A stretch of DNA of 64,000 nt, taken from Verrucomicrobiia bacterium (lineage in GTDB: Bacteria > Verrucomicrobiota > Verrucomicrobiia > Limisphaerales > JAEYXS01). The position numbers were made by a program, and so were the translations under genes. The DNA lies in contig DASWYF010000048.1 of the NCBI GenBank assembly GCA_036405135.1, positions 237,253-301,252 on the forward strand, written 5' to 3'. The notes below the pieces were generated by a model. That model was not told the DNA's origin. It worked only from the letters and a program-made list of their open reading frames with translations, and did not search any database. This document shows positions 45,382 through 56,439 of this stretch, piece by piece. How positions within the stretch are numbered: position 1 is the first letter of the stretch; the number at the start of each line of letters is the position of its first letter.

Positions 45382-46380
45382 ATGAAAAGTCCCCAGGTAA
45401 ATGTTTTGTCCGCGATGAAGCGCAGGCTTGTCGGTGGTTTCACCTTGATCGAATTGCTGGTCGTTATCGCGATCATCGCCATTTTGGCGGGCATGCTGTT
45501 GCCGGCCTTGGCGAAAGCCAAGCAGCGCAGCATCTCGAACAACTGCCTGAACAACTTGAAGCAGGTGGGCAATGCCTCGGCGATGTATCAGGCGGATAAC
45601 AAGGACAAGCTGCAGTATGCGCATATCCGTTTCAAATACGGTTCCGAGATGACGTGGGATGATCTTTTGGCGAATTACATCGGCGTGGGTTTGACGGAGA
45701 ACGAGCAGTGGCAGGGGCCTTATGCGACGACCACGGGCAATTATGCCGGTTATTCGAAGGTGATCCTTTGCCCGGCGGACAAGACCATCGGGCCTTCCTG
45801 GTGGGGTGCCACCGCCCGTAATATTCATCGTTCTTACGCGATGCCGCGCTATGTGCAGAATGACGCGGGTGCAGGTTGGCCGCCGCATCCGGCCGCCAAT
45901 TCCGGCATCGGTCTGGCATGGAATTTCGGCAATGCCTCGGCGAATTCTGCCGCTAACGGTTACAACACTTGGAACACCATTGATCGCGATTCGGTGACCG
46001 GTACGGTGATCGGATATAACAGCAGCGTGCCGAACCCGACGCCGCGCCGTCAGTTCGCACTGACGTCTGCAAGCGTGAAGAGCCCGGACGAAACGATCAT
46101 GCTGACGGAGCGCATCCATGTCTCGAACATGATGGGGCACCCGGATGTTTCGTTCATCGACAACTCCAGCCAGCACATGACTACTGGTACGGCCACGGCA
46201 CAGCAGGGCGGGCAGGACTGGGTGTATCCGCTGGAGAAGGATTATCATCCGAATGGTAGCTGGAATTACCAGTTCGTGGACGGTCACGCGGAGTTGATTT
46301 CGCCGACGGCCACGCTGGGCATGACGAACAGCAACCGTGGTTTGCGGACGGGCATGTGGACATTGAACCCGAAGCAATAA
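45382..46380 (+). CDS. Prepilin-type H-X10-DG protein
   Basis: The 332-residue protein has a leader with MKRRLVGG before [20 protein letters not shown] and the typical [20 protein letters not shown] continuation. The middle has [16 protein letters not shown], and the C-terminus [17 protein letters not shown]: His, ten residues, Asp-Gly. Its nearest relative in the window is 41751-42824. It is separated by seven bases from a lipoprotein of the same family as 41275-41727, but here the lipoprotein comes after the pilin. Confidence 0.88.
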   Translation: MKSPQVNVLSAMKRRLVGGFTLIELLVVIAIIAILAGMLLPALAKAKQRSISNNCLNNLKQVGNASAMYQADNKDKLQYAHIRFKYGSEMTWDDLLANYIGVGLTENEQWQGPYATTTGNYAGYSKVILCPADKTIGPSWWGATARNIHRSYAMPRYVQNDAGAGWPPHPAANSGIGLAWNFGNASANSAANGYNTWNTIDRDSVTGTVIGYNSSVPNPTPRRQFALTSASVKSPDETIMLTERIHVSNMMGHPDVSFIDNSSQHMTTGTATAQQGGQDWVYPLEKDYHPNGSWNYQFVDGHAELISPTATLGMTNSNRGLRTGMWTLNPKQ

Positions 46381-46387
46381 GGGAGTT

Positions 46388-46843
46388 ATGCGTCGTACGT
46401 TGGGAAATCTTTTGGCAGTAGCGCTCTTGGGGGCAGTCTTAACGGGCTGCGGCAAGAGCGAGGATGAGAACGTGGTGGCTCCGCCGCCAGCAGTGCCCGC
46501 AGCGGGTGGTTCGGATGTGACGGCGGCAGCAGTCACGGCCCCGCCTCCGGTGGCGGCACCGGTGGCTCCGCCTGATGCCGCGCAAGCAGCGGTGGTGCCG
46601 GGTGCGGCAGCACCGACGAACGACAGCGACCTTTTGGGTGGCAGCGGTCGTCCGCTCACGGAAGAGGAAAAGATGCTGCTGAATTACGGCATCGACATGT
46701 TTAAGACGGAAAAAGGCCACTATCCTGCGACGTTGCAGGAGGCGGTGGCGAGCCGTCATATCACCCGTTTGCCGAAGCTGCCGGAGGGCGAGCAGTTGAA
46801 CTACGATGCGCAGACGGGCAAGGTAACGGTGGTGAAGAAGTAA
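46388..46843 (+). CDS. Prepilin-module lipoprotein B (GCGKSED family)
   Basis: The 151-residue protein has a lipoprotein signal (LLAVALLGAVLTGC, Cys21) followed by GKSEDENVVAPPPAVPA, a Pro/Ala-rich linker, and a C-terminal domain (MLLNYGIDMFKTEKGHYPAT ... LPKLPEGEQLNYDAQTGKVTV). The last 25 residues line up with the lipoprotein at 41275-41727. The C-terminal domain resembles the globular part of small pseudopilins. It is co-transcribed with the pilin gene before it. Confidence 0.8.
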   Translation: MRRTLGNLLAVALLGAVLTGCGKSEDENVVAPPPAVPAAGGSDVTAAAVTAPPPVAAPVAPPDAAQAAVVPGAAAPTNDSDLLGGSGRPLTEEEKMLLNYGIDMFKTEKGHYPATLQEAVASRHITRLPKLPEGEQLNYDAQTGKVTVVKK

Positions 46844-46865
46844 CGTTCCCGCAGTTCATTTCAAG

Positions 46866-46898
46866 AAAAGCCGCTGGCAGTTGCCTGCGGCTTTTTTG
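46866..46898 (+). terminator. Rho-independent terminator after lipoprotein B
   Basis: AAAAGCCGC (46866-46874) pairs with GCGGCTTTT (46887-46895) with a secondary TGGCA/TGCC stem in the loop, followed by TTG. It lies 23 bases after the stop codon. Confidence 0.85.
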
Positions 46899-47123
46899 TT
46901 TGTCCGGAGTTCGAAGCGGGCATGATTTTTTTGAGGTCAGACGGGGGGAGGCAAAATAGAGCCGAAGATTCTGCCCGAAAATCCTAGGAATCTGGTGACG
47001 GGCAGGTTACGTTATAAAAAGTTTCAAAACGTGAGGAGTCAGCCAGCTCGTTGTCTAAGTGATGAGCGAGTTGTGTATGCCGGAGTTGTTCGATCTGGCA
47101 GCAATAAAACCAGCAGAATCATA

Positions 47124-50100
47124 ATGTCCAAAGAAGGTATGAAGCGCGCACGTGTGTCTCTAAGCAAAGGGTTCGGCGTGGTGTGGGCCATGTGGTTGTT
47201 TGTCATGGTGTTTTCGCCACGGGCGATGAGCCAGACGCCGCCGCCGGATGTGGATGTGTTCACGGTGAGCAGCGGGCTGGCGAGCGCATCCGTCCGTGCG
47301 GTGACACCGGCGCCGAGCAATAATTTTTACGTAGTGGCGTTGGGTTCCGGCTCGATTGTGCAGAATTCCATCACTTTGAGCAGCGCGGCGGGAAGTTTTT
47401 CGGCGCTGATCTTGAAGCCGGTGAACGGAGCGCCGCTGTGGTCGCGTCCGTTTGCGGCCAATATCAGCATCTGGGATACGACGGCGATGCCGGATGGCGG
47501 CATCGTGATGGTGGGCGATTTTTCCGGGAGTGCGGCGTTTCCGACGAATGCGTCGAACACCATCACGGCGAACAGCACAGGGGCATCGGATATTTTCCTG
47601 GTGCGGTACGGACCGGATGGGACGATGACGTGGTTGCGGACACTGGGGGGCTCGCTGACGGATCATGCGGCAGGTGTGGCGGTGGATGAGGATGGAAACA
47701 TCGCCGTGACGGGCAGGTTGGGCGGCAATGCGACGGTGGGAGGGCAGTTTGTGAGCGGGGCGGGGTTATTCGTGGCGAAGTATGGTGTGAACGGCAATTT
47801 TCAGTGGGTGCGATCGGTGACTGGAGGGTCCTCGCAAGCGACGGGCATCTCGGCGGGTCTCGCGGGTAATTTTTATGTGGGTGGTGTGTTTGCGGGTGCG
47901 ATCAGTGCGGGAGGGATCGCACTGGCCTCGACGGGTTATCCGGTCTCTACGCGTGATGACGTGCTGATTTTGAATTACGATGCGAATGGCAACATGTTGT
48001 GGGTGCGGCAGAGTGGCGGGGTTTCGACAGACAGCCTGGCGAAGGTGCGCACGAGTCCGGATGGCGGCGTGGTGTGCGAGGGTATGTTCACAGGAACGGC
48101 GGTGATCGGGGCGGCGGCGGTGAGTGCGACGGGAAATTATGACGGGTTCATCGTGCGGCTGGATGCGGATGGCAACTGGGTGTGGACGAGCACGGTGCCG
48201 GGAGCGGGGGAGGAGACACCGATCGGGTTGGGTGTGGATCCGTTGGGGAACATTTATGCGGGTGGTTATTTTGACCGGACGATGACATTGGGGACGACGA
48301 ATCTGACGTCCACTTCATTGCCGGCGCTGGATGCATTCATCATCCGGAAGGATGACACAGGTGAGACGGAGTGGGCGGTGCAGTTGGGGGGCGGCAACCG
48401 GCAGAACATCAATGATCTGAGGCTGCTGGGAGATGATGAGGGATATTTCTGGGGTGATTTCGCCTCGCAAATCGTGGTGGGCACGGACACGTATACGGGG
48501 GCAAGCGGCGGGGTAAACAATGGTTTTTACGGGATATTTTACTCGACGCGTCCGCCGCGGATCGTGATGCATCCGACGAACACGTTCGGAGTGCCGGGAT
48601 TGCCATTATCGTTGCGGGTAAAGGTGTCGACGTTCTTCAATCTGCGCTACCAGTGGTACAAGGGGACTACGCTGATCCCGAACGCGACGAATGCGGTGTT
48701 CACGATCCCTTCTTTGAGCGCGGGTGATGTGGATACTTATTATGTGACGGTGAACAACAATAACGGCGGGGTGACGAGCGATCCGGCGCAGGTGAGCTTG
48801 TATGATGTGCCGGTGTTCACGGTGAAGCCGGTGTCTTTGGGCGGCATCACAGGAGGCAGTGTGACGAACACAGCGGAGGCGGTGGGATTTCCGGCGCCGG
48901 TGTTGAGGTGGCGAAAGGTGGGTGGCGGGGCTTTCCTGGCGACGGGGAACGAGTTCATTTTGGATCCGATAGATTTTACCTCAGAGGGGATGTATGAGGT
49001 GGCGGCTTCAAACGTGGTGGGGATCACGACGATGACGTTCCATGTGGGGGCGAATCTGGTGCCGCAGGAGAAGTTCTATGACATGGCGCATGATGCGTAC
49101 CGGAATGTGCTGTATCTCACGAGCGGGACGAGCGTGTTGCGGTATGGGATGGTGGAGCAGGGGTATATGAATCCGTTTGTGCTGGGTGGGAATCTGAAGG
49201 GTGTGGACATGTCTCCCGATGGGCGCTGGCTGGTGATCGCGGATGAGGATACGACCGCGGAGAACAACTGGGTACACATCGTGAATCTGGAGACAGGACA
49301 GCGGCGGAAGGTGAATTTTGAGCGGGTGGCGGGTGAGGGACCGACGGAGTTTGTGGCGTTCGGAAGTGACGGTCGCGCGGTGATCAGTTCCAGCCGGCGT
49401 TTGCGGAGCTTGAATGTGACGAACGACCATTTGGTGGAGATCGAGACGACGGCGGCGTATCAGTTGAAGGCGAGCGGGAGCGGGGCCTTCATCGCGTTGG
49501 GTGCGATCGAAAATGGTAACGGGACGGTCGGAGTTTATTCGGTGGCAGCGACGAACATCCTGGCGGGGACATATAGCGAGGGGCAGACATTGATAGATGT
49601 GGGGATCGAGCAGAGGGAGGAGCAGACGATCGCGGTGAGCCAGGGGCGGGCAGTGTTCCTGAATGCGTCCCGGCAGATGGTGGACAGTGTGGGGAACGGC
49701 TCGACGGACGGGCCGTTGGGGGCGGCGTATCATCCGTTTGAGAAGCGGGTGTATCTGCCGTGGTTGAACACGCCGGAGGTGCGGGTGTATGACACGGATA
49801 CGTTCACGGAGGTGGGGCGTTACAGCAGCGGGACGGTGCCTTATGTGACGGGGGGAGACAACCGTGAAGGGCAGGCGAAGGTGACGCGTTCCGGCGATCT
49901 GTTGCTGGTGGCGAACAGGTACGGGGTGAGGTATATCCAGCTCACCGCGCAGGTGCCGTTGATCCTGCAGGATCCGTTGCCGACGCGGGGAAGCCCCGGG
50001 TTCACGGTGAAGTTTTCCGTGCAGGCGTACAGCGGTTATGAACTGACTTATCAGTGGCAGAAGGACGAGGAAGACATCGAGGATGCGACGGGTGCGGAGT

Positions 50101-51353
50101 ATGAGCTGGTGGTGCCGGAACAGAGCGCGGGGCCGGGGGGGCGTTACCGGGTGCGGGTGACGAATGCGGCGGGATCGGTGTATAGCGCGGAGGCGTTGCT
50201 GACGGTGCTGCGGCATGATCCGGGGCTGACCTGGAACGTGGCGGAGAACCTGACGTATGGGGAGCTTTTAAGCGCATCCCAACTGAATGCGACGGCGGTG
50301 GCGGCAGGGACGTTTGTTTACAATCCGCCTTTGGGCACGAAGCTGAATGCGGGTCCGGCGCAGGTGTTGCAGGTGGTGTTCACGCCGAATGACCTGGTTT
50401 ATTATGAGCCGGTGACGAATTATGTTTTGCTGGATGTGCTGAAGAAGCGGCTGACGTTCCCGGTGAACAATGTCTCGCGGATGTATGGCATCCCGAATTC
50501 GACCATCCCGCTGACAGTATCGGGGTTTGTGAATGGCGAGTCACTGGCGGATCTGGATGAATTGCCGGTGGTGGTGGCGACGGCCACGGAAAGCAGCCCG
50601 ATCGGCGCTTATTCGATGACGTATGGCGGAGGCCGTGATGATAATTACACATTCGCCTTCGGTACGGGGACGTTGACGGTGACGAAGCGGACGGTGGCGA
50701 TCACCTTGGGGAATCTGAGCCAGGTGTATAATGCGACGCCGCGAACGATCACGGCGACACCGGTGCCTGCCGAGGCTCCGTTGCAGATCACTTACAATGG
50801 CAGCCTGACGCCGCCGACGGCGATCGGCGGTTATCCGGTGCAGGCGACGGTGACGAGTTCGAATTATCAAGGGACGGTGACCGGGACGCTGACGATCTTC
50901 AAGGGTGCGGCGGCGATCACGTGGAATGCTCCGTCACCGATGTTGTATGGCAATGTGGTGGGTGCGGCGCAGTTCAACGCGGTGGCTGCAGTGCAGGGTA
51001 TTTACTCATACTCACCGCCGGCCGGAACGGTGCTGGGCCCAGGCACGCACACGTTGCAATTGATCTTCACGCCGCTGGATTCGGCCAATTACCTGCGTTC
51101 GACGAATACGGTGACGATCACCATCACGACACCGGTGCTGGTGCAGCCGGAGCAGGTGCCGGGTGAGCCGGGGACGTTCCGGTTCGGTTTTGGCACGGTG
51201 AACGGCAAGCAATATGACGTGCAGGCTTCAACGGATCTGGTGCAGTGGACGACGGTCACGACGTTGACGGCGAACGGCACGACGTTGCAATTCACGGACA
51301 CGGGGATGAGTTCTTTCCCGCGGCGTTTCTATCGGATCGTGCCGAAGCCGTGA
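47124..51353 (+). CDS. Giant secreted SBBP/Ig-like/MBG repeat protein
   Basis: From ATG 47124 about 1,409 residues follow: a signal peptide ([19 protein letters not shown]), a region of SBBP/quinoprotein-like beta repeats ([51 protein letters not shown]), Ig-like domains ([18 protein letters not shown] and [14 protein letters not shown]), a second propeller (EQKFYDMAH-like region onward), and C-terminal MBG-type repeats ([40 protein letters not shown]). It ends in [16 protein letters not shown]...RFYRIVPKP, the module shared with 13158-16436. It is probably surface-located. ATG 47139 is an alternative start. Confidence 0.83.
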   Translation: MSKEGMKRARVSLSKGFGVVWAMWLFVMVFSPRAMSQTPPPDVDVFTVSSGLASASVRAVTPAPSNNFYVVALGSGSIVQNSITLSSAAGSFSALILKPVNGAPLWSRPFAANISIWDTTAMPDGGIVMVGDFSGSAAFPTNASNTITANSTGASDIFLVRYGPDGTMTWLRTLGGSLTDHAAGVAVDEDGNIAVTGRLGGNATVGGQFVSGAGLFVAKYGVNGNFQWVRSVTGGSSQATGISAGLAGNFYVGGVFAGAISAGGIALASTGYPVSTRDDVLILNYDANGNMLWVRQSGGVSTDSLAKVRTSPDGGVVCEGMFTGTAVIGAAAVSATGNYDGFIVRLDADGNWVWTSTVPGAGEETPIGLGVDPLGNIYAGGYFDRTMTLGTTNLTSTSLPALDAFIIRKDDTGETEWAVQLGGGNRQNINDLRLLGDDEGYFWGDFASQIVVGTDTYTGASGGVNNGFYGIFYSTRPPRIVMHPTNTFGVPGLPLSLRVKVSTFFNLRYQWYKGTTLIPNATNAVFTIPSLSAGDVDTYYVTVNNNNGGVTSDPAQVSLYDVPVFTVKPVSLGGITGGSVTNTAEAVGFPAPVLRWRKVGGGAFLATGNEFILDPIDFTSEGMYEVAASNVVGITTMTFHVGANLVPQEKFYDMAHDAYRNVLYLTSGTSVLRYGMVEQGYMNPFVLGGNLKGVDMSPDGRWLVIADEDTTAENNWVHIVNLETGQRRKVNFERVAGEGPTEFVAFGSDGRAVISSSRRLRSLNVTNDHLVEIETTAAYQLKASGSGAFIALGAIENGNGTVGVYSVAATNILAGTYSEGQTLIDVGIEQREEQTIAVSQGRAVFLNASRQMVDSVGNGSTDGPLGAAYHPFEKRVYLPWLNTPEVRVYDTDTFTEVGRYSSGTVPYVTGGDNREGQAKVTRSGDLLLVANRYGVRYIQLTAQVPLILQDPLPTRGSPGFTVKFSVQAYSGYELTYQWQKDEEDIEDATGAEYELVVPEQSAGPGGRYRVRVTNAAGSVYSAEALLTVLRHDPGLTWNVAENLTYGELLSASQLNATAVAAGTFVYNPPLGTKLNAGPAQVLQVVFTPNDLVYYEPVTNYVLLDVLKKRLTFPVNNVSRMYGIPNSTIPLTVSGFVNGESLADLDELPVVVATATESSPIGAYSMTYGGGRDDNYTFAFGTGTLTVTKRTVAITLGNLSQVYNATPRTITATPVPAEAPLQITYNGSLTPPTAIGGYPVQATVTSSNYQGTVTGTLTIFKGAAAITWNAPSPMLYGNVVGAAQFNAVAAVQGIYSYSPPAGTVLGPGTHTLQLIFTPLDSANYLRSTNTVTITITTPVLVQPEQVPGEPGTFRFGFGTVNGKQYDVQASTDLVQWTTVTTLTANGTTLQFTDTGMSSFPRRFYRIVPKP

Positions 51354-51421
51354 GATGTGGGGAGGTGCGGGAGTTGAAGCTTGCGATTTGGTGGGGCATG
51401 CGTGATATAGAGCATATCAGT

Positions 51422-52078
51422 ATGCCCTGCCGTCATCGTGCGTTCAGTCTCATCGAGCTTTTGGTGGTGATAGCCATCATCGGCATCCTTGCGAGCATGA
51501 TGCTGCCTGCGTTGGGGCGGGCGATGGAGAAGGCCAAGCGGACTTCGTGCCTGAACAATCTCAAGCAGATGGGGCTGGGCGGGCACATGGCGGCCAATGA
51601 CAACAGCGACAAGCTGCCGACGATGGGGGGCAATTCCACGAACATGATCTGGAACGGCACCAATCTTTTGCATTATGGGCGAATGATCAAATCAGACACG
51701 ATCAGTGCGCGGATGTTCTATTGTCCGTCTGCGACCACGTTCCGTCCCGGCGGCACGAATTGCCTGGACAGCATCAGTGTCACGGGGGTGGTGGCTTACA
51801 GTTCGTATTATTTCCGGGGCACACGGCAGGGTGGTCCCAGCAGGACGGAGAAGGCAGCGGGCCGGGTGTTGATCTCGGATTATGAGACGCGTGAGCCATT
51901 CCAAGTGGGGGAGTGGTATGCGCAATCACACAAGACGGGGAAGAATGTTTTGCGAGGAGATGGTAGTGCGGCTTTTGTGGTGAATGAGTGGGACAGCCGC
52001 TGGGTGGATCATGGAGGGGACAGCGCACCGGGGGCGAAGGATGGGACGTGGAGCAAATTGGATCGCGGTCGTGAGTAG
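51422..52078 (+). CDS. Prepilin-type H-X9-DG protein
   Basis: From ATG 51422 the 218-residue product has a short basic leader (MPCRHRA) before [20 protein letters not shown], with Ala instead of the usual Gly before the cleavage site. [20 protein letters not shown] continues the N-terminal helix. The C-terminal [20 protein letters not shown] has His, nine residues, Asp-Gly. ATG 51398 would give an eight-residue longer leader. It starts 68 bases after the giant protein gene. It is smaller than the other prepilins here. Confidence 0.83.
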   Translation: MPCRHRAFSLIELLVVIAIIGILASMMLPALGRAMEKAKRTSCLNNLKQMGLGGHMAANDNSDKLPTMGGNSTNMIWNGTNLLHYGRMIKSDTISARMFYCPSATTFRPGGTNCLDSISVTGVVAYSSYYFRGTRQGGPSRTEKAAGRVLISDYETREPFQVGEWYAQSHKTGKNVLRGDGSAAFVVNEWDSRWVDHGGDSAPGAKDGTWSKLDRGRE

Positions 52079-52365
52079 GGCCTTTTGCGTATTTTTACGG
52101 AGGGTAAAGGATTCCCTTAGCCAGATTCAGTAAGATGTGCAAACCCCTCAAAACTTCTTTAAGAAACCGCTCTTCAGTTTTACAAGGTTTGTTTTTAAAT
52201 AGTTCATTATTAACATGTTAATACTTTTTAACCCTCGTTTTAAAGGGGGTTAAAAAATTCCCGATAACGGAGGTATCCTTCTTTTAACTTTCCTCAGCAA
52301 GTTCCGATAAGCCTTTGCCGTTGCTAACAACCGAGGCCTCGTCCTAGAGTTGTCAGTAGGTAAAT

Positions 52366-53160
52366 ATGGGCCTATTCAAACAGTCCTGCGGGAAAATATT
52401 GAGCCAGCTCGTACTGGTGGCTCTGTGCATTTTGCCTTTCCAATCTCACGCCGTCATCTTGGACTGGGATAGCGTGAACTGGAGCAGCGGTAACTTGACC
52501 GGGTCTTTCGACATTGACTCGAGCAATCCCGGAAACGACATCACCATCACCATCTCTGGTGCCACGGGCTATCTCGCGCAAGATGTCAACGACGTGACAG
52601 ATCTGACTGGCGGTTACAACAGTCCGGCACAACAGGCTCTGTTCATGAACATGAACTATGACAGCAGAAACTCCACGCTCATAGTCACCGTCACCTTCAA
52701 TTATGCGCAAGGTGTCCAAGATGTCAGCTTCTCGCTTTTCGATGTGGACAGAAGCAATGCAGGTTCGGACAGCGGTTACACGGATAAGATCGTGCTGCTG
52801 GGTAAAAACCTGAACAACACCCTGGTGGCACCGACAACGATCACGACTTCCAGTGACAATGCCAAAACGGGCACAGGCACCAATGTTTACGTATATGGCA
52901 CTGACGGTGCGAGTGATACCTCTTCCAGTGGCAATGTCGGTTACGGTTTCACCGGAACCAATACGATCAACAGTTTCACCTTCACCTACGGCAACGAAAA
53001 TAGCGGAAGTTACGCCGCTCCGAACAATCCGGGCAACCAGTGGATCTCACTCTTCGATATCACCTACACTCCCCGTCCCAAAGTTCCCGAGTGGCATCCT
53101 GGCCTGATCGCCTCCTTTGCCTGCATGATGATGGCAGGTGCCCGCCGAGTTTTCTTCTGA
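52366..53160 (+). CDS. Secreted protein with PEP-CTERM-like sorting tail
   Basis: The 264-residue protein has an N-terminal signal (LVLVALCILPFQSHA), a beta-rich Asn/Thr/Gly-rich body (LTGSFDIDSSNPGNDITITI, DVNDVTDLTGGYNSPAQQAL) and a C-terminal tail PKVPEWHPGLIASFACMMMA followed by GARRVFF. The V-P-E, hydrophobic stretch and final Arg pair are the layout of PEP-CTERM sorting signals processed by exosortase, although W replaces the usual second Pro. No exosortase is in the window. It is preceded by a 287-bp AT-rich intergenic region, with GC-poor T runs, that I cannot resolve further. Confidence 0.75.
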   Translation: MGLFKQSCGKILSQLVLVALCILPFQSHAVILDWDSVNWSSGNLTGSFDIDSSNPGNDITITISGATGYLAQDVNDVTDLTGGYNSPAQQALFMNMNYDSRNSTLIVTVTFNYAQGVQDVSFSLFDVDRSNAGSDSGYTDKIVLLGKNLNNTLVAPTTITTSSDNAKTGTGTNVYVYGTDGASDTSSSGNVGYGFTGTNTINSFTFTYGNENSGSYAAPNNPGNQWISLFDITYTPRPKVPEWHPGLIASFACMMMAGARRVFF

Positions 53161-53172
53161 AACTTGGCCAGT

Positions 53173-53196
53173 CATGCGGGAGCACCTGCTCCCATG
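53173..53196. terminator. Possible bidirectional hairpin between convergent genes
   Basis: GGGAGC (53178-53183) pairs with GCTCCC (53188-53193), extended by CATG on both sides. It lies between the PEP-CTERM-like gene and the convergent histidine kinase gene. There is no T-run, so termination is uncertain. Confidence 0.35.
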
Positions 53197-53245
53197 ATTG
53201 ATCTCGCACTTAACCAGAGTGCCCGCTCAGCTGTTCCCTGATCTG

Positions 53246-56185
53246 TCAAACTGAGTGAATGCTCCCCTGTTGCCCGGCAGAGCTGTCCGGCTTTTTGCCG
53301 TCTATACTTGCGCGAACCGCCTGTAGCAGTGGGTCCGGCGCAAACGGCTTGCTGAGAAGCAATGCATCAAAGGGAGGGGGGGGTTCATTCCCCGAGAAAT
53401 CCCGTGAATAGCCCGAGATGAACAGCACGGGCTGCTCTGGACGCAACGCCCGCACTTTCTCGGCGAGTTCGCGACCGCCCATTTTGGGCATCACGAGGTC
53501 GGTGAGCAGGAGGTCTATTTGTACTTTGCCCAGGAGGGTGATGAGTTTGAGGGCTTCTTCGCCGTTGCTGGCTTCCAGGATGGTGTAGCCTTTGCCTTTG
53601 AGCAGTTTTACGAGGAGATTGCGGACGGTGGTCTCATCTTCCACCACGAGGATGGTTTCCTTGCCGCGGAGGGATTGGCTGTCACTGGTGGTTTCCAGTT
53701 TTACTTCGGCTGTTTCCGTGGTCTCGGGGAGGAGGATGGCGAAGGTGGTGCCTTTGCCGAGTTCGCTTTCCACCGAGATGGCGCCTCCGGTCTGGTGCAC
53801 GATGCCGTAAACGGTGGCCAGGCCGAGACCGGTGCCGCTGCCGGTGGGTTTGGTGGTGAAGAAGGGTTCGAAGAGGTGGGCTTTCACTTCATCGCTCATG
53901 CCCATGCCGTTATCGGTCACTTGGAGGCGCACGTAACGTCCAGGCTGGAGGTCCAGTTTTCGCGCTTCTTCTGCTTCCAGGGAGACGGGAGCGCTGCTGA
54001 TGCTCAAGAGACCTCCGCGCGGCATGGCATCCACGGAGTTCAGGGCGAGGTTGATGATCATCTGCTCCATTTGGGAGGGATCGGCCTTGATGGAGCCGAC
54101 GTGTTCGCCGGGGTGTAATTCCAGGACCACGTCCTCACGGATCAGCCGTCCGAGCATTTTCTGCAAGTTTTTGAGCAGGGAATTTGGCTCGATGACTTCC
54201 GGGCGGAAGACCTGCTGGCGGGCGAAGGCGAGGAGGCGGCGGGTGACGCCTTCGGCGCGAGTGGTGGCTTCCAGCACCTGTTCGAGATCCTTATGGGTCA
54301 TGCTTTCCGGGTCCACACTGTCCCGGGCGAGGAGGGCGAAGCTGCGGATGGCGGTGAGCATGTTGTTGAAGTCATGAGCCACGCCGCCGGCGAGGCGGCC
54401 GATGCTCTCCATTTTTTGGGCTTGGAGGAATTGCGCTTCGAGCTGTTTGTGCTGGGTGATGTCTTCGGCGACGCCGGCGGAGCGGACGATCTGGCCGAGT
54501 TCGTTCTTCACGGGGAAACCGCGGTCCCTGATCCAGCGGATCTGTCCGTCGGGCCGGACCATGCGGAACTCGAGGTTGTATTCCACGCCCTGGCTGAGCA
54601 TGCCGACGGCCCGGCGTATGCGGGGGCGGTCGTCAGGATGGATCGTCTCCACCCAGAGGGCGGCGTTGCGGATGAGTTCGATGCGTGGGCGGCCGAAGAC
54701 TGATTCGTAGGCGGGGCTGATGTAGATGATCTGGGAGCCGTCTGAGTTTTTGAGCCAGAAGACCTGCTGGACGACGTTCACGAGTTGCTGGAAGCGGTGT
54801 TCTGATTCTTTGAGGGCGAGTTCGGTGAGGCGCCGTTCGTGCTGGTCGAGCACGAGTGAGACGACATTGGCCACGGCGAGAGCGAAGGTTCTTTCATCGG
54901 ACTGCCATTCGCGGATGGGGCCGATGTGTTCATGGCAGAGGACTCCTTCCATCCGGCCGTTCAGGTAGACGGGCACATCCATCATGGAACTGATGCCGAA
55001 AGGCTTGAGATAGTGCTCGTACAGACCCGCAGTATGGGGGCTGGTAGCAACGTCCTCCGCGCAGATCAACATGCTGTTGCCGATCGCATTGAAGTATTGA
55101 GGGCTGTCGCTGAGTTTGAGCTGTGTGCCGGAGGAATGGGTTCCGGTGGAGAGCTCGTAGAGTTCGAGGCAGACGATGGCGTCGCGCTCGATGTTGTAGC
55201 GCCAGAAGCTGACGCGGACGACACCCAGGGTGCGCGCACTGATCTCGCACACGCGCCGCACAGCGGCTCCGAGGTCATCGCCCTTGATCGCATCGCTGCG
55301 GATCAGTTCGGAGAGGGCAGATTGCTGCTCGTAAGAGCGTTCCACGTTGCAGCGCAGCTCGGCTTCGATGCGGTGCCGTTCGGTGATGTCGCGCATCACC
55401 TTGGAAAAGCCTTTCAGGAGGCCGTTGCCGTCCGTCACGGGTGCCATGATGACGTGGGCCCAAAAACGGGAGCCGTCCTTGCGGATACGCCAGCCTTCCA
55501 TTTCGGCACGGCCTTCCGACCTGGCCTTGGCGGCCATGCTGGTAAACCGGTCTTTTTCCCATTCCGGATAAAAGATATCTGCCGCGTGGCCGAGGATGTC
55601 CGCTTCCTGGTAGCCGGTGATCCTTTCGGCGCCTGCGTTCCAACTGACGATGCGGCCCTGAGAATCGAGGGAATAGATCGCGTAGTCTTTTACGCCATCG
55701 ATCAAGAGGCGGAGATTTTCTTCGCTGAGGCGCAATGCCTCATCGATGTTTTGCTTTTCGCGTAAGAGGCGGTTTTCTTTACAGGCGCGCTGGATGGCCA
55801 GCGGCAGACGCGCCAGGCTGTCTTTGAGGATGAAATCTGAAGCCCCTTGGTGGATGCACTCCACCGCGAGTTCATCCCCCATGGTGCCTGTCACGAGGAT
55901 CAGCGGCGTATCCACTTGCTGCTCCTGCAAGATCTGGATCGCATCCAGTGCCGTCCAATTGCCTATGGTGAACTCAGAAAGAATGACATCGAACTGCTCC
56001 CTTTCCACCAACCGCTTGAACTCGTCACGATCACTGGTGGCCGCATGGTCCACATTCCACCCCTCTTGCGTCAGCCGCGCGAGAAATACCGCCACATCCC
56101 CTGGATTGCTATCCAGGATCAATATCCGAAAGCGGCTCGGTGGCGTGGTGTGCGTGATCCCCATAGGCGATGGCAGCTCGTTCAT
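53246..56185 (-). CDS. Hybrid sensor histidine kinase with two receiver domains, PAS and GAF
   Basis: The 979-residue soluble kinase has: a receiver domain (18-135), a PAS domain (about 155-280, [20 protein letters not shown]), a GAF domain (about 295-440), a PAS domain (about 460-580, [16 protein letters not shown] and RWIRDRG), HisKA ([20 protein letters not shown]) and HATPase ([34 protein letters not shown]), and a C-terminal receiver ([18 protein letters not shown] with [14 protein letters not shown]). In the first receiver the expected phospho-Asp is Glu71 (FDVILSE), so it may be permanently switched or structural. It has no membrane segment. Its target is unknown; the neighbouring flagellar genes are a possible link only. 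Confidence 0.92.
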   Translation of the reverse strand: MNELPSPMGITHTTPPSRFRILILDSNPGDVAVFLARLTQEGWNVDHAATSDRDEFKRLVEREQFDVILSEFTIGNWTALDAIQILQEQQVDTPLILVTGTMGDELAVECIHQGASDFILKDSLARLPLAIQRACKENRLLREKQNIDEALRLSEENLRLLIDGVKDYAIYSLDSQGRIVSWNAGAERITGYQEADILGHAADIFYPEWEKDRFTSMAAKARSEGRAEMEGWRIRKDGSRFWAHVIMAPVTDGNGLLKGFSKVMRDITERHRIEAELRCNVERSYEQQSALSELIRSDAIKGDDLGAAVRRVCEISARTLGVVRVSFWRYNIERDAIVCLELYELSTGTHSSGTQLKLSDSPQYFNAIGNSMLICAEDVATSPHTAGLYEHYLKPFGISSMMDVPVYLNGRMEGVLCHEHIGPIREWQSDERTFALAVANVVSLVLDQHERRLTELALKESEHRFQQLVNVVQQVFWLKNSDGSQIIYISPAYESVFGRPRIELIRNAALWVETIHPDDRPRIRRAVGMLSQGVEYNLEFRMVRPDGQIRWIRDRGFPVKNELGQIVRSAGVAEDITQHKQLEAQFLQAQKMESIGRLAGGVAHDFNNMLTAIRSFALLARDSVDPESMTHKDLEQVLEATTRAEGVTRRLLAFARQQVFRPEVIEPNSLLKNLQKMLGRLIREDVVLELHPGEHVGSIKADPSQMEQMIINLALNSVDAMPRGGLLSISSAPVSLEAEEARKLDLQPGRYVRLQVTDNGMGMSDEVKAHLFEPFFTTKPTGSGTGLGLATVYGIVHQTGGAISVESELGKGTTFAILLPETTETAEVKLETTSDSQSLRGKETILVVEDETTVRNLLVKLLKGKGYTILEASNGEEALKLITLLGKVQIDLLLTDLVMPKMGGRELAEKVRALRPEQPVLFISGYSRDFSGNEPPPPFDALLLSKPFAPDPLLQAVRASIDGKKPDSSAGQQGSIHSV

Positions 56186-56250
56186 ACAGCCGCGGTGTCA
56201 GTGATTAAAAGGTAGGCCCATCTTGCGTTCACTCAACTAAAATCCCCTAT

Positions 56251-56380
56251 AGGAAATGACCAATGTCGAAATCCGAATGACGAAGGAATGACTAATGACC
56301 AATGAAAAGTTTAGGATGCATTGGTCATTAGTCATTCCTTCATTCCTTTGGCAATCGGATTTCGACATTGGTCATTTCCT
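56251..56380. repeat. Long inverted repeat (stem-loop of about 54 bp)
   Basis: The left arm (56251-56304), starting AGGAAATGACCAATGTCGAA, pairs with the right arm (56319-56380), ending CGACATTGGTCATTTCCT, around a 14-base loop; the right arm has a small insertion. A related single arm occurs at 27426-27460. It lies between the flagellin terminator and the kinase gene, both on the minus strand. Confidence 0.85.
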
Positions 56381-56424
56381 GAAAGGAGAAAGGCGCGCCA
56401 ACAGCTAAGCCATCAGCGCGCCCC
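56381..56424 (-). terminator. Probable terminator of the flagellin gene
   Basis: On the minus strand GGGCGCGC (about 56422-56415) pairs with GGCGCGCC (56399-56392), followed by TTTCTCCTTTC. It lies 16 bases after the flagellin stop. Confidence 0.6.
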
Positions 56425-56439
56425 GAAATCAGCTAGTGA

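Noticed and set aside
45160..46659. Open frame of 499 codons antisense to a prepilin gene
   Set aside because: It spans a prepilin and part of a lipoprotein gene that have clear motifs; the antisense product is low-complexity and basic.
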